Source: Blasia pusilla (Eukaryota > Marchantiophyta > Marchantiopsida > Blasiales). Taken from it: DNA of 64,000 nucleotides. Shown here in pieces: positions 57,560 through 64,000 of the stretch. Under the pieces are notes generated by a model, which was given only the letters and a program-made list of their open reading frames with translations, was not told the DNA's origin and made no database searches. How positions within the stretch are numbered: the stretch's first letter is position 1; every line of letters starts with the position of its first letter. The stretch is from assembly GCA_050084515.1 (NCBI GenBank), contig CM114272.1, positions 22,630,001 to 22,694,000 of the forward strand, in the 5' to 3' direction. The position numbers and the translations under genes are program-made.

Positions 57560-60450
57560 CATCTTCACGCCTTACCTTTTCCGACATGATCCCACGAGAA
57601 GCATGTTGGGATCCTGCGGGACCGGGTAACTTTCCCTGAGATCTGGAAGTCCAAAAATACTCCTCCATGTTTCAGTCACGATTAAAGTTGAATTCACTTG
57701 TGGGATTTCTTTTCCAGGCCGCCCGTTCGCCAACAGCGAAGATGATCGAGGCGCAGCGATTCGGAATTCTGTTTGAAACCTGTAACATGGTAAACTAGCA
57801 ATGGATACATCCGTAGAACTCCATGGACTGGTTAGGTCTGTCATGTCTTCATGAGCTTGCGCGCGCTGCCTTCCCTGGAGATCGATGACCTTTTGTAGTA
57901 GTGAACGGTACTGGTTTCATTTGATGTAGGTCTTCCTGGAGTCGAATGAATCCTTATGTCAATTTTCTGCTAGTCTCCATCAAGAAACATGATATGAAAA
58001 CACGTTAAATCCAATAGCCTGAATGTTCTCTATATTTTTCGCTTCAGACCCCACGACATTGAAAGGAACTCGGATCTGAGGAGACTGCAGATGTCCAGTC
58101 CATTGATGCGAGAGGGTCATGATTACGGCTGGACTGATGCTTAGCGCGATTTGGTACGACCTGCACGCCATCAGTCGGTATTGAAATATGAATTTTGTTT
58201 CTCTGATTGCCAGGAGTGATGGATAATTTGAACGGGCACGAACTCAACATCGCATGCTGCGTGGAGTTATATCGATCGATTGGGCGCAGGTTGATCACCT
58301 CGAAGAGAAGGATTAGTGGAGCGTGAATCATTCCGATTGGATAACCTATTTACCTGGCCATATCATTGCTATGCACAGTATGTCCAGGTTACAAGTTGGT
58401 CTGATTTTAGTCAGGCCTCACGAGCTCAATACATATTGCATGTCAGTTTCGTAGATCTGGTTCTATACACCAATTACAAAGTCAGCGAGTTCCAAAATTG
58501 ACACGGATTTCCCAACGATGGAATCTCCAGGTTCTATTCGATCTAAAACTATTTTCATTTTCTCAAATCTAGTGAGTGTCGGATAGAATAAACCTAATCG
58601 CGTCGTTCAAGTTTGGAAAGTTGGTGGTTGCCTCGACGACCGAACTTCGAGCATGGTCTCTGTCTGCTGCGAGCAAGCCTTAAAATTCTGGGAGAACTCA
58701 TCTTTTCTTTCAACCAGATTAATTGTCTAGAACGAGATTGAAATGGCCGTTCAACGCTGGAAATTGACAAACTAGGCTTATGTCCGAATGATGTAGAGAT
58801 AGCCACACTATCAGGGCAAACATTAGCGTCCTCCAAATTCATATTTAAATTTCTTTTTTTCTTACTCATTGTTTTCACGACTTTTCCTTCTACAGAACAC
58901 CTCCAAGTTCATGGTAGAGAAAATGGACGGAGGAATGGAAGAATGGAACTTTGAAGGGGTGAATCGACGGAAGGCGCGGCGGTAAATGGATAGAGAGCAC
59001 AAGGTATGGATGGGGATGAATAACGCATACATTCACGACTCTCCTAGCCTCCTTCACTATCGGACGTATCGAAGTGTCTGATAGAGAGATACATCGGAGG
59101 GGGCGACTGAGCAAACTTCGTATCATAGAAGGTCATAGAAGCTGCAAATCAAAACCTAAACCCTAAGTGCAGCACACGAGTTACAAATTCCTATTTCCAA
59201 GAGTCTGACATTGGGTGACGATCTTAGACATTCAAAGACCATATGGTTAAAGATGATTGTAGCAGTTAGTGGACACAGCGAGATTAGGTCGTTCGCTTGT
59301 AGAACGGGGACTTTTTTACGTGCAAGAGTGGGCACAAAGTGCTCGGATTCATGTGATGACCACGAGTCACAACGTTGAAGAAAGCTGCAGATCGGACATT
59401 CCCCAGCCTAATGCCGAAAGATCCCGATCGAAGATTGCACGGCTGGTGCGTGGAAACTCTCAAATTTCCGACTTGGGGAATCGAAGTTGTGCTCGAAGAA
59501 TATCTGATCTTGTTTCGGAAGTCATTGACAGAGGAAGGTTGATTTTTCCGTACGAGAAGGAAATGTTGACTTTAGGATTCCGTTATGAAATCAATGGACC
59601 CTGCTCCATGGCCCCCATGGAGCAGATTCCATGCATACAGTAGATAAGACCGACGAGAACTTTTATTCTCAATTCTTCTTTCAAGCTAACTCATTGGGTG
59701 CACTTGGGAAGAAACCTGTCCAAGGCGTGAAGACAGATAGCGCCGGTAAATTCAGGTTTGACGTCGACTGCCAGTGGATGAACGAGTAATTGTCAGCTTA
59801 GGGGACTCGGACCAACGAGACTCGTTGACTATAGAAACGTGAGGCGTCAGCAATAACCGGAGCGAAAACAATCTAACGTAGAAGCAATCACGAAGACTCG
59901 AATCGAACGCAGTCAGCTCAATCAGAGTACAGGCCAAGGAAGCGGCCCTTATTACGTACTCAAACAGATCGAGAGGGTTTGAGAACTCTCTTACTTCATG
60001 GACCTTTTTCCTTCCTGTCCTTTGTACGTCCGAAAGGTCCATATAAACCGCCGAAACCGAATCTAGCTAGAACAATAATAGTATCGATAACTGGATGAGT
60101 TTAGTTTTACCGGGAGGAGCATCTGCCTTCTTTGGGGATGGGTTCCCGTCATCTTTTCTTCATGCCTACTAACTCCTAACCTTGTCATGGTGTCCAGGGC
60201 GATGTCCACACACCTACCGGTGTGGCCGGGAAAGATGCTCACAATCTAAGGTTGTATTCACGAACAAACAAAAAGTCACAGATGCTCACAATCCAAGGTT
60301 CTGCCCATGAACAGAATCACATCGGGATTCACGTTTGGAGTCTTCTTCGGCGAATGACGACAATGCAACTTTCGAGACACGGTATCATGACCCGCATGTC
60401 TCCTTGAAAAGATAGAGGAATGGCAGCGTTGGGAAATCATAATGATCAAA
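57560..60450. other. Balanced-composition region, no recognised gene
   Basis: Several frames of 90-124 codons exist on both strands (57572-57844 minus, 58044-58331 minus, 58594-58878 minus, 59269-59643 plus) but none has a recognised family or motif. The texture resembles 35.5-37.2 kb. A 20-bp direct repeat (GATGCTCACAATC.AAGGTT) occurs near 60233 and 60282. It might contain exons of an unrecognised gene. Confidence 0.3.
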
Positions 60451-62589
60451 TCAGCGGCGATTCGAAGTTGACGCGCTCATACATGGATCTCAAGTTCAAA
60501 CCTCCCCCCCGTGGGCCATGGTCCCTCTGGAAATAATCCATTGTAACCACTAGACCTGTAAATTTGTATTGCGTCTACTCACACGAAAGTGGTAAGTGCT
60601 AATTTGGTGTTTGTCTGGAATAACACGGCTGGGAATAAAATACAGCTGGGAGAAGAACGGGGAGAAAACACCAATACTAACACGGGGAGGACAAATTATT
60701 TTGTTCCAACGGTCGACAAACTCATATCTGATCGGTCGACTATTGTATGGGCCATTATGATAAACTCTCTAGTTATAAGGGAATTTATACTTGGAACTAA
60801 ACACGAGGTTACCGTGAGTGGGAATCAAATATAGTAATATACTATAAGAAGTGAAGCATTTCTTGGTATGGATTGTATGTTTTTATGCTTTAGGGTGTAG
60901 TGGATCTTCCATAGAAGTTAGTGACATTTTTTAAGAGTTAAGAAACACAATAGTGCGAGTGGAGGTGAGAAGCTAAGCTCCATGCATGAGTGACACAAAG
61001 TTTGGGCTTACAATTAGTCTCTGGCGCTCTCACTAGGTTTACTATAAGTAGGACGGAAAATTTGTTGGATATCATCATATAGCTTATTACAAGCGGCCTT
61101 CCCACTATTGACACCACCCCTCATTCTAATAGGAGAGGCATGTCATTCTAGTGACTTGCATATGATGTGTCGGAGAACAGGTGTCACTGACTCAACACTC
61201 CTCGACGTGAATTGCATTTTCTTTAGATAGGGCACAATTCCTCTTGTATGAGGGGTACGGTAATTGGGTCTTGAGTCTTAAAAGCCCCCCTCTGATCTGC
61301 TCTTGGCTGCAAATCACATTTCTTACATATGTGTGTTGTTCTATTTCCTTGCTTACTATTAATATGACTTTGAAGGTTAGTCTAGAGTCCTCTCAATATT
61401 GAACATCGTTTAAGTGCGATTAAGTAGAACAAGAGTAAGGATCCTCCTTGCATACAAGATCCTAAATTGTAGAACTTTGGAGTAAGGTTTCAGAATATTT
61501 GCAACAATGAGTCCATAGGGTACTCATGACTAGTCATAAGAAATAGTGTCTACTTGATTGTTATGTCTTAAAGAGTGTCCAAGACGCATCAATTTTCTAT
61601 AGGACATCCATATGTTTGGCGAAAGGAAGCAAGAAAACACCCAAAGTGGGTGTGTCTTGATATGCTTAATCTTGTTCAAATTGAAGGTAAAGCAATTGAG
61701 AGGAAGATAAGGAGAAACTTGTCAAATAGAAATGAGCCACCTACAAGATGAGCTCCATGACAAAGATTTGTTAGGAGAGTGCAATTACCATGCGAGATTG
61801 TTAGACTCAAAGTGAGATCTAAGAGTGAGATCTTTGTCGTCTTTCTCTTGGCAATGGTTTGTAGGTTGGGAATCAAGTTTCCCTTTAAGTGGCTCCTAGG
61901 TGTGATCTTTAGGCTCTTAGGTTGTTATCTTTATATTTAGTGTAGGTATTTTCTAGCATAGAACCAATATGTGTGGAGGCGTTGCCAAAAGTTGGCAAAT
62001 ATTGTACATTGAAGATTGGATTTTCCATGGAGTAGGGCATGGGAGAGTGTATTGTATGAAGACACGAGCTTGTTGATTGCTATTTTATTATAGTTTATTA
62101 CCTTCGAGTTGATTCTATCCATGCTTCAAAAATGCTTGTATACTTTCAATCTTTTTATAAAATTAAATCCATCAATTTAGTAGCCATTGCAATGTGGATT
62201 GTAGATGATCGCTATGCATATAAGAGTTCTCACAACATAGTTAGCCGATAGGTAGAGAATCCCGATCTTTGAAATGAAACTGCCAAATCCCATTCCCACA
62301 TAATTTTGATGAGTACTTCAGGAGATAGATCAAGGTCCATAATTGAGATGTGGAAGAAAATGTGATGAATTCAAAGTCATTGCAATATCTACAACACAAT
62401 ATTCTTTTATTACATTAACTATTAGGGGTTTAGAGACTTTAAGAGCAGGTGGATTAGAAACTTCATATCATATGCCTCATTGATGAATGGAAGAAATTTG
62501 GATCGTCACCTCCATGATGGTGGAAACTTGAAAGATCTCTCAATATCAATTCCACGTTGAGGATATCTTCGGGGAATGTATACTTAACT
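60451..62589. other. No supported gene
   Basis: AT-leaning sequence. A frame at 60589-60834 and one at 61676-61876 have no recognised product. Confidence 0.45.
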
Positions 62590-64000
62590 ACTTGTTGAAG
62601 AGGTCAAGGAGGGATTGGCCAAATCTATAGATAAATATGGTATCCCTAGTGAGACCATATATGTGGCAATAGTCACACTGGTACTGTGGTGGGGCCATCT
62701 TCTGTGGTTCCTGAGCAATTGGAGGCACTCGTGGTCCTCTCCCATACTGTGGGCAGTCTCTCTGCCTTTGGGCCCCTCCACACGTCCAAAAATTGTAGGT
62801 ATGGGTCGTTTCCTCATAGGCTCACAGTACCCGCCCTGCTCTCTGGGCACGCTGGTCCGCTCCCGTGGTACTGGTGCTCGTTGTAGCATCTATGGGGTCA
62901 CCGTCGTTTGTGGACCCACCGACTCTCAAGAAAACCCAACGGTCACTACCTACTCCTCATTCATGTTGAGCTCAATATGCTCAGACAACTCGGAGACCAC
63001 CTTCAATATGGGCTTCGCTTTGTGAATCAACACAGCATCTCGGACTCTCCTCCATAATTCTTGGTCCAGAACCCCGTACTGTGCCTCAATCACTCCATAA
63101 GTAGTAATGATCAACCTCCTCATGCGCCTAAATACCTCTCTCACACTCTCACCCGATCGTCATTGAAAATCTTGTAGACTCTTTAGCTTGTCGGTGCGTA
63201 CACCCTGGTAGCTTTTCCCCAACTTTCGGAAGAACTCATGTGTGGGACTAAGCTGGGTGACCCTCTACCACCAGAGATCTCTTCCACATCGCTTGTCTAA
63301 CTGCCCTCCTCTCCATCTAGTCTCCGGGCTAATGGTGTGGGTCTCTCTCCTCTCACGATCCCATCATATGCCTCGCGACCGCTAGTGGAGCCATACCCTG
63401 GAGCCCAATACATCCTCCAAGCATCAATCTCTACTGAATATAGTGATCGAAGCTCCATAGAATCATCCATTGGAGGACCCTCCAAGTGCTGGAACAACCC
63501 CTTCCATTCCATGAAAGGGTTGAACCGTGTTGAGGTCCATATCTCCTAGAAATTGCACCAAGTGTCGAACTTCTGGATGAAGTCATCTAAGTCGATGGTG
63601 CCCACTACACCCGAGTAACGACGCATGCCCCGGTGGACCATGTCGTCCATTCCTTGCCAAGTGACACTACCTCCGTCTGCGATCTCATCACCAAAGCCAT
63701 TGTCTAGTGATGACGATCCAACCATGCATGGATGTTGAGGTATCTCCTCACTCCTAACCCCTCGGTATCTCACTCCACTCTGTATCACACCACTACTACT
63801 CCTCGTACTACCCCGTTCTTCCGAACCCAAGAAGAACGCCGTGATGACAACCCTGTCTCACCCGCTCAAGCAATCAGAGTCACCTACACTCCTCACTAAC
63901 TCATCGACGTTAATGGTAATCCCATGACGACACACCCAACCTCACACACACTCAACACTCGGGCTCACCATGAGCCTCCCAACTAACTCACCTAAACCAC
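62590..64000 (-). mobile_element. gag of a second subfamily of the methyltransferase-gypsy group
   Basis: Minus-strand gag pieces related to copy 2 but clearly diverged: TIDLDDFIQKFDTWC (63546-63830), MEWKGLFQHLEGPPMDD and EIDAWRMYWAPGYGS (63297-63512), REVFRRMRRLIITTYGVIEAQ (62950-63144), and a degraded zinc knuckle CDYCHIYGLTRDTI near 62640-62685 (His to Leu, last Cys to Ile). Similarity ends at about 62590; the other end runs off the window. The decayed gag at 26500-27310 belongs to the same subfamily. Confidence 0.75.

Noticed and set aside
1-64000. CRISPR arrays, bacterial operons, Shine-Dalgarno sites
   Set aside because: Spliced genes and LTR retrotransposons show this is eukaryotic nuclear DNA; no regularly spaced repeats of CRISPR type were seen.

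Overview
The window looks like nuclear DNA of a streptophyte plant, probably a non-seed plant or a charophyte-type alga. The evidence is a plant-style RPAP3 gene split by short GT-AG introns, a plant-type heavy-metal-associated (HMA) protein gene, and a landscape dominated by decayed retrotransposons. Species cannot be fixed from sequence alone. I see no CRISPR array, rRNA or convincing tRNA gene.

Layout. 1-302: a frameshifted neurochondrin-like exon. 2053-4075: a broken LINE on the minus strand plus a stray piece of its 3' end. 4954-10111: RPAP3 on the plus strand, which I could assemble as 12 exons with consistent phases (589 codons plus stop); its fourth intron holds a perfect 49-bp inverted repeat. 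11840-18989: a 5'-truncated, stop-riddled Ty3/gypsy element (copy 1, plus strand). 19690-20561: a fragment of an unrelated Ty3/gypsy pol. 20.6-27.3 kb: AT-rich DNA holding very old remnants, namely a divergent cytosine-methyltransferase piece, a protein-kinase-like pseudogene and a decayed gag. 27505-32072: a truncated third element, an LTR split by a MITE-like insert, and a solo LTR. 37199-37900: an intact HMA-domain gene. 45.1-46.5 kb: a CpG-rich island unlike its surroundings. 47065-56247: Ty3/gypsy copy 2 (minus strand) with both LTRs. 62590-64000: gag of a second, related subfamily running off the window.

The main discovery is the Ty3/gypsy family seen best in copies 1 and 2. Its deduced domain order is gag (CCHC zinc knuckle) - retropepsin-like protease - DNMT3-like cytosine-C5 methyltransferase - reverse transcriptase - RNase H - integrase - PHD finger. 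The methyltransferase has motifs I, IV, VI, VIII and IX/X; the PHD finger has all eight zinc ligands in copy 2. Retrotransposon-borne cytosine methyltransferases have been reported from dinoflagellates and charophyte algae (de Mendoza and colleagues, 2018, as I recall). The pairing with a C-terminal PHD histone reader in one polyprotein deserves particular attention, because vertebrate DNMT3 enzymes also combine a PHD-like (ADD) reader with this catalytic domain. A more divergent methyltransferase remnant at 22.6 kb, together with the 26.5 and 63 kb gag sequences, suggests a second and older subfamily.

Both full-domain copies are dead. Each has lost a different catalytic residue of the methyltransferase, copy 2 has lost almost all of RT-RNase H through a microhomology deletion, and many stops are CAG-to-TAG or CGA-to-TGA changes, as expected from deamination of methylated cytosine. 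The host genes RPAP3 and the HMA gene look intact.
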